The notes: generated by a model not told the origin, from the sequence alone. Positions 42,396 to 52,007 are shown, counted from the stretch's first letter. The stretch: DNA of 64,000 bases from Rothia koreensis (GCF_004136575.1 NZ_NOIQ01000014.1:1-64000), one strand, 5' to 3'. Numbers and translations are program-made.

Positions 42396-43667
42396 TTACG
42401 CCTTCGATTTTTTCAAGATTTCTATCATAAACCGTTCACAGGCTTCGATCTGGGACAACTCGACCCATTCATTTTCCGTATGGGCCTGAGCAATGGACCC
42501 GGGGCCGCACACGATGGCCGGAATTCCGGCGGCAAAATATTGACCGCCTTCGGTCCCGTAGGAGACATACGGCGACTCGCCGCCGCCATCGAGCACCGCG
42601 CCGAGTTCTTCGGCGAATTTCACGATCGGGGCATCGGCGTCGGTATTCAACGCGGGGACCTGAGCCAGGAGCTCGAAATCCACACCGACCTTGCCCAGGG
42701 CCTTCTCGTCCGCACCACCGAACGAGCGCACGCGGTCGATCTCCTGTTCGAGAGCCGGCTCGACGGTGGTGCGGAGGTACTCGCGGATGCGTTCGGCCAG
42801 GTCGTCCGGGTCGATGCCGGGGACAATCCGGAAGTCGTATTCCAGCACGCAACGATCGGCCACGATGTTGTAGGCCGATCCTCCCTGCGCGAAGTTCACG
42901 CCTCCGGTGGTGTAGGTGATGTTGAAGCCTTCCTTCCGGGGGCCGTTGTCCCGCAGGTCGTCGACCAGCCCGTTGAAGAAGTGGATGAATTCGCCGGCGT
43001 GCCTCACGGCGTTGATTCCCAGGGGTGCCAGGGAAGAGTGCTTGGGGACGCCGCGGAACGTCAGGCGGCCGCGTTGGGGTGCCTTGTGGGCCACCACAAT
43101 GTTCATCAGCGTCGGTTCGCCCACGATCGCGTACTGGGGCCGGACGCCGCGTTCCACGAATTCCTCGATCATGCGGGGCGCGCCCAGGCATCCGAGCTCT
43201 TCGTCATAGGTGAAGGCGAAGTGAATCGGGTCGGAGAGTTCCTGCTCGACCACGCGCGGAAGCAGCCAGAGCGCGACGCCGATGAAGGATTTCATGTCGG
43301 CGCCGCCGCGGGCGTAGAGCTTGCCGTCCCTGATGGTCGGCACGAACGGATCCGTGTCCCACGGTTGGCCCTCGACCGGAACGACGTCGGTGTGGCCGGA
43401 CAGGACCACGCCGCCACTCGTGCGACCGTCGGCGGCCGGGACGGTCGCAAAAAGATTGGCTCGCTCGCCGTCGTCGGAATACGTGCGGTGTGTCGGGATC
43501 GAATGGCGCTCGAACTGCTCCTCGATGTACTCGATCAGGTCGAGATTCGAGGTCTCACTCACCGTGGGAAAACGGAGGAGCCGGTCGATCTGCTCGAAGG
43601 AGGAGGGGAGGGCCGCCGGCCCGGAAGTGTGCACGGTCTGTTCAGTGGAAACCTTGTCAACGCCCAT
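42396..43667 (-). CDS. argE: M20 peptidase, acetylornithine deacetylase-like
   Basis: The 423-residue zinc hydrolase matches ArgE. Ligands and catalytic residues visible are H92/D94 (LSGHTDVVP), D124 (GGADMKSF), the catalytic Glu pair in YDEELGCLG, and the late His in AQAHTENEW. ArgE releases ornithine from N-acetylornithine; related M20 enzymes use other acyl amino acids, so the exact substrate is not certain. It is not next to other arg genes. Confidence 0.85.
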   Translation of the reverse strand: MGVDKVSTEQTVHTSGPAALPSSFEQIDRLLRFPTVSETSNLDLIEYIEEQFERHSIPTHRTYSDDGERANLFATVPAADGRTSGGVVLSGHTDVVPVEGQPWDTDPFVPTIRDGKLYARGGADMKSFIGVALWLLPRVVEQELSDPIHFAFTYDEELGCLGAPRMIEEFVERGVRPQYAIVGEPTLMNIVVAHKAPQRGRLTFRGVPKHSSLAPLGINAVRHAGEFIHFFNGLVDDLRDNGPRKEGFNITYTTGGVNFAQGGSAYNIVADRCVLEYDFRIVPGIDPDDLAERIREYLRTTVEPALEQEIDRVRSFGGADEKALGKVGVDFELLAQVPALNTDADAPIVKFAEELGAVLDGGGESPYVSYGTEGGQYFAAGIPAIVCGPGSIAQAHTENEWVELSQIEACERFMIEILKKSKA

Positions 43668-43983
43668 AGGCCCAGCCTAGTCCGTGGCTCGCCGGCGGAA
43701 AGAAGTTCGTTTCGTGCGATGGCGAGGGCCTCGCTGCTCGAAGAGAAGCGCTGGGTTGCCGTGTGCCGACGGCATCAAAATTGGGGGATCAGATGCCGTA
43801 GTGATTTTCGGTGATTGAATGACGCGATCGGTCTATGGGGGTCTGACCGCATCTCACCGAATTGCCGCACTGTGCACACGAGCAACCCAGCCCCACAAAG
43901 CTAGCCTGTCCGCGAGCGACCACAATAATTATTTCAACAAATTACGGAGAAAATATTTTTCCTGACAGCGGACTGGACAGTAA
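43668..43983. other. Intergenic, A/T-rich right half
   Basis: This is 316 bp upstream of argE and downstream of the leftward flavin reductase. The right half (about 43920-43960) is strikingly A/T-rich and contains AAAATATTTTTC, possibly the tail of a flavin-reductase terminator or an argE promoter zone. No gene seen. Confidence 0.45.
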
Positions 43984-44505
43984 CTAAATTATGTATGAGT
44001 GTTCGCCCAAAGAATGGAATGCTCTTCGGTGATAAACCAAGGGAGTTCCCGGATCGTCGTTCCGTGCGGCTTCGATGACCTCGGCGGTGAAAACCAGGGC
44101 GGGGCCGGCCTGGGCCTGCGTCAGGGTGCGGCACCGGAGCACACGGCTCACGTCCGTGAGCAAGGGTTCACCGGTGGGCAGGGTCTCCCAGTTCATGACG
44201 TCGCCGAAGCGGGGCGCGCCGTGAGTCGCGAAGGTCTTGGCCAGTTCCACGTTCTCCGCGTCCAGGAGGTGAACCAGGTAGGTGTCTGCGTCGGCTATGT
44301 GAGCCGCCGACCCGCGCCGAGCGGCCAGGGAGAACCCCAGGATGGCGGGGTCGGCGGATATGGAGGAAACGGACGAGGCGGTCAGGCCCACCGGCCCTTC
44401 CTCGTCGGTGGCCGTAATGATGGCGACGCCCGCGGGGTGGTGCCCGAAGATCTCCTTGAAGATCTCGGAGATGGTCTCCCTGTTCTCTGGACTCGCGTCA
44501 GTCAT
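43984..44505 (-). CDS. Flavin reductase-like FMN-binding protein
   Basis: The 173-residue split-barrel protein has the family signature (FGHHPAGVAIITATDEEGPVGLTASSVSSISADPAILGFSLA) and ends with the usual YHRRAFHSL stretch. It reduces flavin with NAD(P)H or serves as the small component of a monooxygenase; no oxygenase partner lies alongside. Cytoplasmic. Confidence 0.9.
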   Translation of the reverse strand: MTDASPENRETISEIFKEIFGHHPAGVAIITATDEEGPVGLTASSVSSISADPAILGFSLAARRGSAAHIADADTYLVHLLDAENVELAKTFATHGAPRFGDVMNWETLPTGEPLLTDVSRVLRCRTLTQAQAGPALVFTAEVIEAARNDDPGTPLVYHRRAFHSLGEHSYII

Positions 44506-44703
44506 CGATCATCCTTTCAGCGGGTTCGCTCCAGATTCCCGCTAGGCCTGCCTTTCGTCTCACGATAGAGCGGCCGTCCGGCGCCACGCAGGCGAAGACG
44601 TATTCTTACGTCTCATCTCCCAATGTGACCGCAGTGTGAATTCGCGCGGTCTCGGATGCTGGGGGTTGGCTCCTCGCGCGAGGGGCTGCGGCGTCGTCGG
44701 CCG

Positions 44704-46059
44704 TTACCGGGCATCGGCGGAAACCGTCGGTTCCGCTTCCCGACGTCCGACCGAGATGTAGTGGAACCCGCCTTCTGCCACGCGGGACGGATCGTAGAGG
44801 TTCCTGCCGTCGACAATGACTCGGCCACGCATTCGGGACGCGAGACGATCGGGATCGAACATGCGAAACTCTTCCCACTCGGTGCAAATAGCCAAGGCGT
44901 CCGCGCCGGTGAGCGCGTCCAGGTTGCCGCCGGTGAAGACCACCCGGTCGGCCTGACGGCCCAGGGCGGCCCGGAAGGTCTCCATGGCCACCGGATCGTA
45001 TGCCCGAACATTGGCGCCGGCCTCGATGAGGGAACGAACCAGGTCGAGGGAAGGCGCTTCCCGGACGTCGTCGGTCTTCGGCTTGAACGCGAGGCCCCAG
45101 ACGGCCACCGTCGCACCCTCGAGGGAAGGTACGGCCCTGGCCAGCTTGCGGAACAAGGACGCCTTCTGCGTCACGTTCACGGCGTCGACGGCGTCGAGGA
45201 TACGCGGCTGACACCCCGTGGTCCGGGCGGTGTGGGCGAGCGCGGCGACATCCTTGGGGAAACACGACCCGCCGTATCCGGCACCGGCATAGAGGAACGG
45301 GTATCCGATGCGCGAGTCCGATCCGATACCCACACGGATCTTCTCGACGTCGGCCCCGGTCGCCTCCGCGATGGTCGCGATTTCATTCATGAAGCTGATC
45401 TTGGTGGCGAGCATCGCGTTCGCGGCATACTTGGTCAACTCGGCCGACGGGACATCCATGGCCAGGATCTTCTCGTGTTGCCAGTTGAGGGGCTTGTACA
45501 CGTCGCGCATCGTCTGCTCATCCTCCGGACACGACGTGCCGATCACGATCCGCTCGCTGTGCTTGAAGTCCTGGATCGCGGCCCCTTCTTTCAAGAACTC
45601 CGGGTTGGAGCACACGGTGATCGTGGGGCGATTCTCGCGGTGCGACAAGGCATCGTCCACGATGTCTTGGACGCGCGCGGCGGTGCCGACCGGAACCGTG
45701 GACTTGTTGGCGATCAGGAGCCGATTCTCGGTGAGCCGACCGATGTCACGGGCCACGGCGTCGACATAGGTCAGGTCCGCGGAACCGTCCGGGCTCTGGG
45801 GTGTTCCCACTGCTATGAAAGCTACTCGGGCATCGCGGAGCCCCTCGGCGGCGTCGTCCGTGAAGTTCAGGCGACCCTGAGCCGTATTGGCACGGATCAT
45901 GTCCTCGAGGCCGGGCTCCCAGATGGGGCAGCCCCCGGACCGGAGCATGTCGACACGGGTTCGATCGACATCGATGCAGGTGACGTGGTGCCCACCGTCG
46001 GCAAGGCAGGCCCCGGTCACGAGCCCGACGTATCCCGAACCAAAAATTGCGATTCTCAT
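44704..46059 (-). CDS. ugd: UDP-glucose 6-dehydrogenase family
   Basis: The 451-residue enzyme oxidises a nucleotide sugar, most likely UDP-glucose to UDP-glucuronate, in two NAD-dependent steps. An N-terminal Rossmann motif (GSGYVGLVTGACLA), STVPVGT, K210/K220 region (ELTKYAANAMLATKISFMNEI) and catalytic C266 (GYGGSCFPKD) are present, with a C-terminal UDP-binding domain. GDP-mannose dehydrogenase is the main alternative. It may feed capsule or wall polymers. Confidence 0.93.
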   Translation of the reverse strand: MRIAIFGSGYVGLVTGACLADGGHHVTCIDVDRTRVDMLRSGGCPIWEPGLEDMIRANTAQGRLNFTDDAAEGLRDARVAFIAVGTPQSPDGSADLTYVDAVARDIGRLTENRLLIANKSTVPVGTAARVQDIVDDALSHRENRPTITVCSNPEFLKEGAAIQDFKHSERIVIGTSCPEDEQTMRDVYKPLNWQHEKILAMDVPSAELTKYAANAMLATKISFMNEIATIAEATGADVEKIRVGIGSDSRIGYPFLYAGAGYGGSCFPKDVAALAHTARTTGCQPRILDAVDAVNVTQKASLFRKLARAVPSLEGATVAVWGLAFKPKTDDVREAPSLDLVRSLIEAGANVRAYDPVAMETFRAALGRQADRVVFTGGNLDALTGADALAICTEWEEFRMFDPDRLASRMRGRVIVDGRNLYDPSRVAEGGFHYISVGRREAEPTVSADAR

Positions 46060-46939
46060 GTCTGCTTTCCTTGTATGTGATGGCCCGTGCCGCGGGCCGG
46101 CGGGTCTCTCGACGCTTCACGGTAGGTTTGCCCAGACGAACGCGAGCTGAACTGCCCGTGACCTCTCCCAGAAGGTCTGCGGAAGGAGCATCGCGGCGCT
46201 GGGGCGGTGGTGCACTCGTTGGGGGTCCGAAGGGCAGGACTTCTCGACGTGCAGAGCTGCCGGGGGTCTTCCTGAAGGGTTGTCCGTGCACTGCACGTGG
46301 ACGGTGGTTCTCTCGTCGGGCAGGGGGAGGGCGCGCGGCCTTGTAGCCCACATCCAGGGGATTGGCCTCGGCCGCTGGGCCAGGGGCCTCGCTGATCCTT
46401 GACCAGCATCCTTCGTGGCGCTGGGGGCCTCGGCCCGACACCTGCCACACGTCAGGATTTGCCATGAGAGCCGGAGGCTCATTGCCCGTTCTTGACCCAC
46501 GACGGTCGGGCCGATGGTCGGGTGCCGCCCCGATGAGGCCCGAGCCATTCGAATATCAATCGGAGGTGTCGCACGGCGATGGCGGGAGGTTCCAGTGAAA
46601 CCTGGACAGCCCCCAGTGCGGTTCTCCTGATGCTCACACGGATGACAGTGCCCTTCAGGTATTCCTCACCGGAGGAGCGCAAGGGCACGATTCGCGCCCT
46701 GCTCATCCCCCTTGGGGGCGGCGAGCCAGTGAGCTCCTGCGCAGAGGAGGTCGCTGCCTACGCGACGGTAGTCGGAATCCGGAGGAGTGGTGTGCGAGTG
46801 GGAGAAAGACACTACTTAATCTTTCCTATGTAACTGATAAGGATACCTTGAACATAAACATAGTAGCGTTCAAACTCCAGGCATGAACGGCGCCCGTGGC
46901 AGCAGCGCACGCGGCGTCACAGGAGAAAGAGGCAGATGC
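46060..46939. other. 880-bp gene-poor region
   Basis: Several overlapping open frames exist on both strands but none has a clear ribosome-binding site plus recognisable protein sequence. The longest leftward frames are 46117-46548 and 46479-46706; rightward ones are 46362-46598 and 46579-46833. Composition is irregular, rich in Arg and Pro codons in all frames, which fits decayed coding DNA such as an insertion-sequence remnant. The last 60 bp before 46880 are A/T-rich. No inverted-repeat ends were found. Confidence 0.4.
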
Positions 46940-47710
46940 CTACCCCAGGATCAGGTGACCTGCGATGAAGAACATGAGCAGTGCGATGAAGCCGTCGAGG
47001 ATCCTCCACGTTCCGGGGCGCGCGAAGAAGGGGCGAAGGAGCCGCGCTCCGAAGCCGAGGGCGAAGAACCACACGGTTGAGCCCAATACGGCTCCCACGA
47101 AGAAGAGCCACCGACCCGGATCGCCCTGTTGGTTGCCGACCGACCCGATCAGCACCATGGTGTCCAGGTACGTGTGCGGATTCAGAAAGGTCATCGCGGC
47201 GCAGGTGAGAAGCAGGGCCAGCACGCTGGGTTCCGACGTCGTTGCCCTGCGAGCGGTGGAACGGGCGCGGGCCTTCGCGCGCCTCTTCACGGCGACGCCG
47301 CCCCGGTGCGTCGCGTCGACCTCGTCTCGCTCGAGATCCTGGACGGTCGAACCTTCGTCAGGAACTCTCGCGCCGGGCCCGATGGCGTCCTGCGGCGTCA
47401 CCACCAAGGCCTCACCGCTGGGCCAGATCGCCCTCTTGGCGGCCATCAGGCCGTAGCCGAGCAGAAAGGCCACGCCCGCCCAGAGCAGCACGGTCTGCAC
47501 CCACGGAACCTCCTGGACCAGGTAGCCCATTCCGCCGATGCCGGCCGCGTACAGCAGGGCATCGGCAGCGATGCAGAAGATGATGATCGGCATCATCGGG
47601 CGTCCCAGGATCCCCTGCTTCAGAATGAACGCATTTTGCGCGCCAATGGCCGTGATGAGGGCGAGAGTCGTCCCGAGGCCCAGGAGAATCAGCGAGAAGT
47701 CGATGGTCAT
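46940..47710 (-). CDS. lysE: LysE-family amino-acid exporter
   Basis: The 256-residue transporter has the N-terminal LysE pattern (LGLGTTLALITAIGAQNAFILKQGILGR) and six membrane helices with a long basic cytoplasmic loop (about 120-160). LysE exports lysine and arginine. It is divergent from a LysG-type regulator gene, the arrangement known from Corynebacterium, where LysG activates lysE when basic amino acids accumulate. Confidence 0.92.
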   Translation of the reverse strand: MTIDFSLILLGLGTTLALITAIGAQNAFILKQGILGRPMMPIIIFCIAADALLYAAGIGGMGYLVQEVPWVQTVLLWAGVAFLLGYGLMAAKRAIWPSGEALVVTPQDAIGPGARVPDEGSTVQDLERDEVDATHRGGVAVKRRAKARARSTARRATTSEPSVLALLLTCAAMTFLNPHTYLDTMVLIGSVGNQQGDPGRWLFFVGAVLGSTVWFFALGFGARLLRPFFARPGTWRILDGFIALLMFFIAGHLILG

Positions 47711-47789
47711 GGAACCACGGTAGGACGGCCGCAGGAAACAGTACAGCTAAACTTTTTCAGGATACCTTAGATCATCTTAGGATGAGGCC
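47711..47789. promoter_or_regulatory. lysE-lysG intergenic control region
   Basis: This 79-bp divergent region contains AGGATACCTT at 47759-47768; the same decamer recurs at 46840-46849, below lysE. LysG binding sites are expected here. Confidence 0.5.
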
Positions 47790-48707
47790 ATGAGGAGATT
47801 TACCGCCGAGCAGCTCAGAACCTTCGCCACCGTGGTGGAAGAAAAAACCTTCGAAGAAGCCGCACCAGTATTGGGGGTCTCCGCGTCCGCCGTATCGCAA
47901 CGAATCAAGGCCATGGAGCAATCGTGTGGGCAGATCCTCCTCCGGCGGTCCAACCCTGTCGAACCCACCGACCCCGGGGCCACGGTCCTCCGGCTCGCGA
48001 AGCAGATCGAACTGCTGACCGTGGAGTCGGAACGAGAACTCACCGGCGGGGACCAGGCTCGGCGACTCGCGATCGCGTCCAACTCGGATTCACTGGCCAC
48101 CTGGCTCTTGGACGCGCTCGCCTCGGTGCCCCGTGACGAGCGCATCTACTGCGAGGTCCACCGAGAGGACGAAAGACATTCCTCGGCCCTGCTGCGGTCC
48201 GGATCGGTCATGGGCGCGCTCACCGTGGATCCCCAACCGGTTCAGGGGTGTTCCGTGGAAGTCCTGGGATCCACGCGTTACTTCATTGCCGCGTCCCCGG
48301 ACTTCATCGACCACTTCTTTCCTGGGGCCGACGGCCTCCCGCACATGCTCACGGAACAGCGGCTTCGCGAGGCACCGGTGATCCAGTTCGAGCGCAAGGA
48401 CATCATGCTCGATGACATGGTCCAGCTGCTCGCGGAGAGCCACGGTCTCAGGCCGCAGATGCAGGCTCCCCGCGTGTACATCCCTTCATCGACCCAGTAC
48501 TACCGTTCGGTTCTTCTGGGCATGGGGTGGGGAGCCGTGCCCGACCTTCAGGCGGAGGAAGCGCTCGAACGGGGTGAGCTCATCAAGCTCGTCGACCGGC
48601 CCATCGACATCCCCATCTACTGGCAACGGTGGACGATCGATTCGCCGGCGCTCCAGACGCTCACCGAAGCCATCAGGGCCACGGCCCACGCTCGCCTCCG
48701 CCAATGA
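47790..48707 (+). CDS. lysG: LysR-type activator (LysG/ArgP)
   Basis: The 305-residue LysR protein has an N-terminal winged helix (FTAEQLRTFATVVEEKTFEEAAPVLGVSASAVSQRIKAMEQ) and a periplasmic-binding-like effector domain. Motifs and the divergent lysE identify it as the LysG/ArgP group, which senses basic amino acids. It is transcribed alone, toward the convergent oxidoreductase gene. Confidence 0.93.
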   Translation: MRRFTAEQLRTFATVVEEKTFEEAAPVLGVSASAVSQRIKAMEQSCGQILLRRSNPVEPTDPGATVLRLAKQIELLTVESERELTGGDQARRLAIASNSDSLATWLLDALASVPRDERIYCEVHREDERHSSALLRSGSVMGALTVDPQPVQGCSVEVLGSTRYFIAASPDFIDHFFPGADGLPHMLTEQRLREAPVIQFERKDIMLDDMVQLLAESHGLRPQMQAPRVYIPSSTQYYRSVLLGMGWGAVPDLQAEEALERGELIKLVDRPIDIPIYWQRWTIDSPALQTLTEAIRATAHARLRQ

Positions 48708-48794
48708 CGGCGAACGCCGTTCCGGGGCTGCCCCCATCTCGGGGCGAAGCGAATCGACCGGACACGGCGTGCCCGGCGCCAGCGTGAGGTGCTT

Positions 48795-50408
48795 CTATCG
48801 ACTCAGGTACTCCGCGGCCGTCTCGCCCGCGATGCGGCCCGAGTTGAACGCGAAGGCAAGGGTCAGGCCGTCGATCTGAGGGTACGTGCCTCCGTAGAAA
48901 CCGGTGGTTTCGTTGCCGCCGGCGAACAGGCCGGGAACCGGAACACTGTGCGCATCCAGAACGCGGGCACGTTCGTCGATACGGATTCCGCCCAGCGTCC
49001 CGCGGATGGTGTTGACCACCTTGACGGCGTAGAACGGCCCCTCGCTCACTCGGTGGCGGAGTATCGAGGCGGGAGTGAAGAATTCGTCGTCGTCGCCGTT
49101 CTCCACGGCTTCGTTGTAACGGTCGACGGTCGCGGCGAACTCTTGCGCCTGGAAACCGACGGCGCCGGCCAACTCCTCGACGGAAGTGCCCATGTAAGCC
49201 GATCCGCAATCCACGGCTTCGCCCAGGGCCTCCACGAGTTGCGGCTGGGCCGGAGTGCCCACGGTCCCGGGAGGCAGTGGTGCGCCGTGGTCCTCGGCCG
49301 GCGAGAGATCGAGCCCGTCCGAGGACAGCTTCTCGACCGTTTCCGAATCCAGAATCATCCAGAAATGACCGCCCTGCTGGTAGACCGCCGACCCGCGCTG
49401 CCCGAACCGATAGGTCACGGCCTCGTCGATGAACCGTTTGCCTGCGGTGTTGACCCACAACAAGGGAAGGTTCGCGAGGACTGCGAGTGCGCGGGAGGAA
49501 AAGCGCCCGGGGACCGTGAAGCTCGGGATGTCCAAGGTCCGGTCGGCGGTCGCGACGCCGCCTGCCGCAGAGGCGATGTCCAGGCCGGTTCCCACGGACT
49601 TGCGTTCCCCGGTGAAGTGGAGGGTCGAAGCGTCAATGGGGCCGAGTTCCTTCTGGACCAGCTCGAGGTTCCCGACGAATCCTCCCGTGCCGATCACGAC
49701 GGCACGCGCACGGATGTCGACATGGATGGGGGCGGAGTTTTCGTCCGAGGCGAGATCCTCCGTCGCGTCCTTGCTGAGCGCGGTCGGGGTGGAGATCGGC
49801 TTTCCGGCCTCCGTCTTGTCGGCCCGGATGCCCAGGATTTCTCCCTCGTCGCCGATCTCGATGGAGGTCGCCGCGGTTTCGGTCAGGAGGGTTCCGCCCA
49901 TGGCTTCGAAGGACTTCAGCATCTTCTTGAACCCGCCGAATTTGGAGGCGTACCGGTGGTACGTGCGCGCGTTGCGATGGGCCGTCAGGATCCCCGTTTC
50001 GGCGCGGACCGGGGCGACGTGGGCGTCGTCGTGCTCGGCCAGGGTGGTTTTGAGCCCGTGCCCTTCGAGCCAGGAGACGGTTTCGCCCGATCGTCCGACG
50101 ACGGCGCGCACCAATTTCTCGTTGCACCGGTGACGGTTGTACTCGGTGATCGCGTGGAAGGCGTCCTGCACGCTGAAGGTCTCGCCGGCCTCGCGCTGTT
50201 GATCCGACTCGTAGGCGGCGAAGCCGGTGGCGCCGAACATCGCGGCCCCGCCCGGGCGGTTGCCCTTTTCGAGCAGGACAACCCTGATTCCCTGTTCGGC
50301 CGCGGCCAGTGCTGCTGCAATTCCTGTGCCGCCCGCACCGAGCACGACGAGATCTGCCTCGTACTGCTCGGATTCTTCGCGGGGCTCAAACACGGGTGCG
50401 GTAGTCAC
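48795..50408 (-). CDS. FAD-dependent oxidoreductase, fumarate-reductase-like
   Basis: The 537-residue FAD_binding_2 flavoprotein has the dinucleotide motif GAGGTGIAAALAAAEQG near residue 24 and VVIGTGGF further in. It shares its C-terminal pattern (YGGTYPQIDGLTLAFAFNSGRIAGE) with fumarate reductases and 3-ketosteroid dehydrogenases. No signal peptide or heme domain is seen, so it is a cytoplasmic enzyme; substrate unknown. An inverted repeat lies 16 bp before the start. Confidence 0.85.
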   Translation of the reverse strand: MTTAPVFEPREESEQYEADLVVLGAGGTGIAAALAAAEQGIRVVLLEKGNRPGGAAMFGATGFAAYESDQQREAGETFSVQDAFHAITEYNRHRCNEKLVRAVVGRSGETVSWLEGHGLKTTLAEHDDAHVAPVRAETGILTAHRNARTYHRYASKFGGFKKMLKSFEAMGGTLLTETAATSIEIGDEGEILGIRADKTEAGKPISTPTALSKDATEDLASDENSAPIHVDIRARAVVIGTGGFVGNLELVQKELGPIDASTLHFTGERKSVGTGLDIASAAGGVATADRTLDIPSFTVPGRFSSRALAVLANLPLLWVNTAGKRFIDEAVTYRFGQRGSAVYQQGGHFWMILDSETVEKLSSDGLDLSPAEDHGAPLPPGTVGTPAQPQLVEALGEAVDCGSAYMGTSVEELAGAVGFQAQEFAATVDRYNEAVENGDDDEFFTPASILRHRVSEGPFYAVKVVNTIRGTLGGIRIDERARVLDAHSVPVPGLFAGGNETTGFYGGTYPQIDGLTLAFAFNSGRIAGETAAEYLSR

Positions 50409-50423
50409 ATGTCCTCCATCGGT

Positions 50424-50437
50424 TTAGGTGTACCTAA
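50424..50437. promoter_or_regulatory. TTAGGT-GT-ACCTAA inverted repeat
   Basis: Six-base arms separated by GT lie directly upstream of the oxidoreductase start. The arms resemble the core of DtxR/IdeR iron boxes, but spacing is shorter than the 19-bp consensus, so another regulator is possible. Confidence 0.45.
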
Positions 50438-50599
50438 CAGGGTAGATGGAAATCTCGTGGTGTGACAGGTGTGCGGCGGCGTCGAGGCCCGGACGTCATC
50501 GAGGGAAAATTTCCGTCATGACTTGCCGCTGCCGCGCAACGGAAAGCTCGCGTGGGGTCGGGAATAGATGTCGACGCCAGGGGGTTACGGTGGAAAAGG

Positions 50600-50616
50600 T
50601 TTACTTGTAAAGTAAA
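50600..50616. promoter_or_regulatory. TTTACTT-GTA-AAGTAAA operator candidate
   Basis: A perfect inverted repeat with three-base centre lies 33 bp before the yceI start, probably overlapping the promoter. Such sites suit MarR-type repressors, but no regulator gene is adjacent. Confidence 0.55.
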
Positions 50617-50648
50617 TGGCGAACACAGATCGAGAAAGGATCATCACC

Positions 50649-51188
50649 ATGACCGCATTCAACGAGCTCACCCCCGGCACCTGGACCTTCGACCCCGCTC
50701 ACTCCGAGGTCGAGTTCACCGTCCGCCACGCAGGGATCTCGAAGGTGCGCGGCACCTTCAACGAGGTCTCCGCAGATCTCAACGTCGGCGAGGAATCCTC
50801 CGTGACCGCCTCCGTGAACGTCGGATCCCTGGATACCGGCAACGCCGACCGCGACGCGCACGTCAAGGGAGCCGACTTCTTCGACACCGAGAACCACCCG
50901 GAAATGACCTTCACCTCGACGTCGATCGAGTCCGATGGCGAAGACTTCACCCTCAACGGTGACCTGACCATCAAGGGCGAGACCCGTCCCGTGTCCTTCA
51001 CGGGCGAGTTCGGCGGCGTCGCCGTCGACCCGTTCGGTGCGACCCGCGCTGGCTTCTCGGTGGCGGCGTCGATCTCCCGCAAGGAATTCGGCATCACCTG
51101 GAACGCAGCCCTGGAGACCGGTGGAGTCCTGGTGTCCGACAAGGTCACGATCTCGCTCGACGTCGCATTCGTGGCTCCGACCGCGTGA
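50649..51188 (+). CDS. YceI-family lipocalin-like protein
   Basis: The 179-residue beta-barrel protein shows the YceI pattern (GTWTFDPAHSEVEFTVRHAGISKVRGTF ... SLDTGNADRDAHVKGADFFDTENHPEMTFTSTSIE ... LTIKGETRPVSFTGEF). YceI proteins bind polyisoprenoid-type lipids. No signal peptide, so cytoplasmic here. AAAGGA precedes ATG 50649; ATG 50616 overlaps the palindrome and is disfavoured. Confidence 0.93.
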   Translation: MTAFNELTPGTWTFDPAHSEVEFTVRHAGISKVRGTFNEVSADLNVGEESSVTASVNVGSLDTGNADRDAHVKGADFFDTENHPEMTFTSTSIESDGEDFTLNGDLTIKGETRPVSFTGEFGGVAVDPFGATRAGFSVAASISRKEFGITWNAALETGGVLVSDKVTISLDVAFVAPTA

Positions 51189-51213
51189 TGAAAGCCTGAC
51201 GGCATCCCAGCCC

Positions 51214-51257
51214 GCGCAAGGCCTCCCGACCTCCTTCCGAGGCGGGAGGCCTTGCGC
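51214..51257. terminator. Terminator after the yceI gene
   Basis: Perfect 15-bp stem GCGCAAGGCCTCCCG with CGGGAGGCCTTGCGC and a 14-base loop. Confidence 0.8.
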
Positions 51258-51329
51258 CGTTCGGGCGTCCTCGACCGTGCGCTACGGTCGAAGGAGATAC
51301 ATTGACCGACCCGCCGACGGAGGTTCGCC

Positions 51330-52007
51330 ATGGCGACGCTCGAAGACTGGACGAAAGCCCACCGATCGTGGGTCGATGACTTCGTTCTGAGCCTCAGGAG
51401 CGCGGGGGCGACGTCGGAGGAGATCGCCGACCGTCTCTCCGCCGTGCACGCCCAGTGCGACGACGTCGACCGGTTCCCCGAGGACGAGTACGGCGACGCC
51501 GAAAGCTACGTGCGGTCCTTGGGATTCGAACCCAAGTCCACGGAGAAGCGAGGAATTCTCCACATCGCCCTGCCCGTCGTCGTGCAGGTTCTCCTGCTGC
51601 TCGTGGGTTCCTACGCGATCCGCGACTGGATCACGGGCACCGACCTCGTGGTCAACATGGGCACCCTGATCTGCTGGATCGTTCTGGTCGCGCTGGTTGG
51701 GGTCACCACGGCGACGACGGCCTGGGGGAGCACCGCGATCTACAACGCATGGGTCTTCGGCATCGTCTTCGGAATCGCCATCGTCATGGGCGTCGCCGGC
51801 GCGGTCCTGTCGCGGGCCGACCTCCCCATGGTCTTTTCCGGGACCCCGGTGCTGCTGGCCGTGGTCGCGATCCTCGGGGTTCTGGCCATCGCGGTGACCT
51901 CCACGCTGCGACTCAAACGCTCGACGTCGCCCCTTGTCCTGGCAGTGTTCTGGGTGATCCCCCTGTTCATGGCGATCGACGCCGGGTTCACCGCCCTGAA
52001 CGCCTGA
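51330..52007 (+). CDS. Membrane protein with HAAS-like N-terminal domain
   Basis: The 225-residue protein begins with a helical domain (WVDDFVLSLRSAGATSEEIADRLSAVHAQCDD) typical of HAAS/DUF1700-type regulators of PadR-linked membrane proteins. Five hydrophobic helices follow (about 78-218). No PadR gene is adjacent. It ends next to the inverted repeat array. Function unknown. Confidence 0.75.
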   Translation: MATLEDWTKAHRSWVDDFVLSLRSAGATSEEIADRLSAVHAQCDDVDRFPEDEYGDAESYVRSLGFEPKSTEKRGILHIALPVVVQVLLLLVGSYAIRDWITGTDLVVNMGTLICWIVLVALVGVTTATTAWGSTAIYNAWVFGIVFGIAIVMGVAGAVLSRADLPMVFSGTPVLLAVVAILGVLAIAVTSTLRLKRSTSPLVLAVFWVIPLFMAIDAGFTALNA

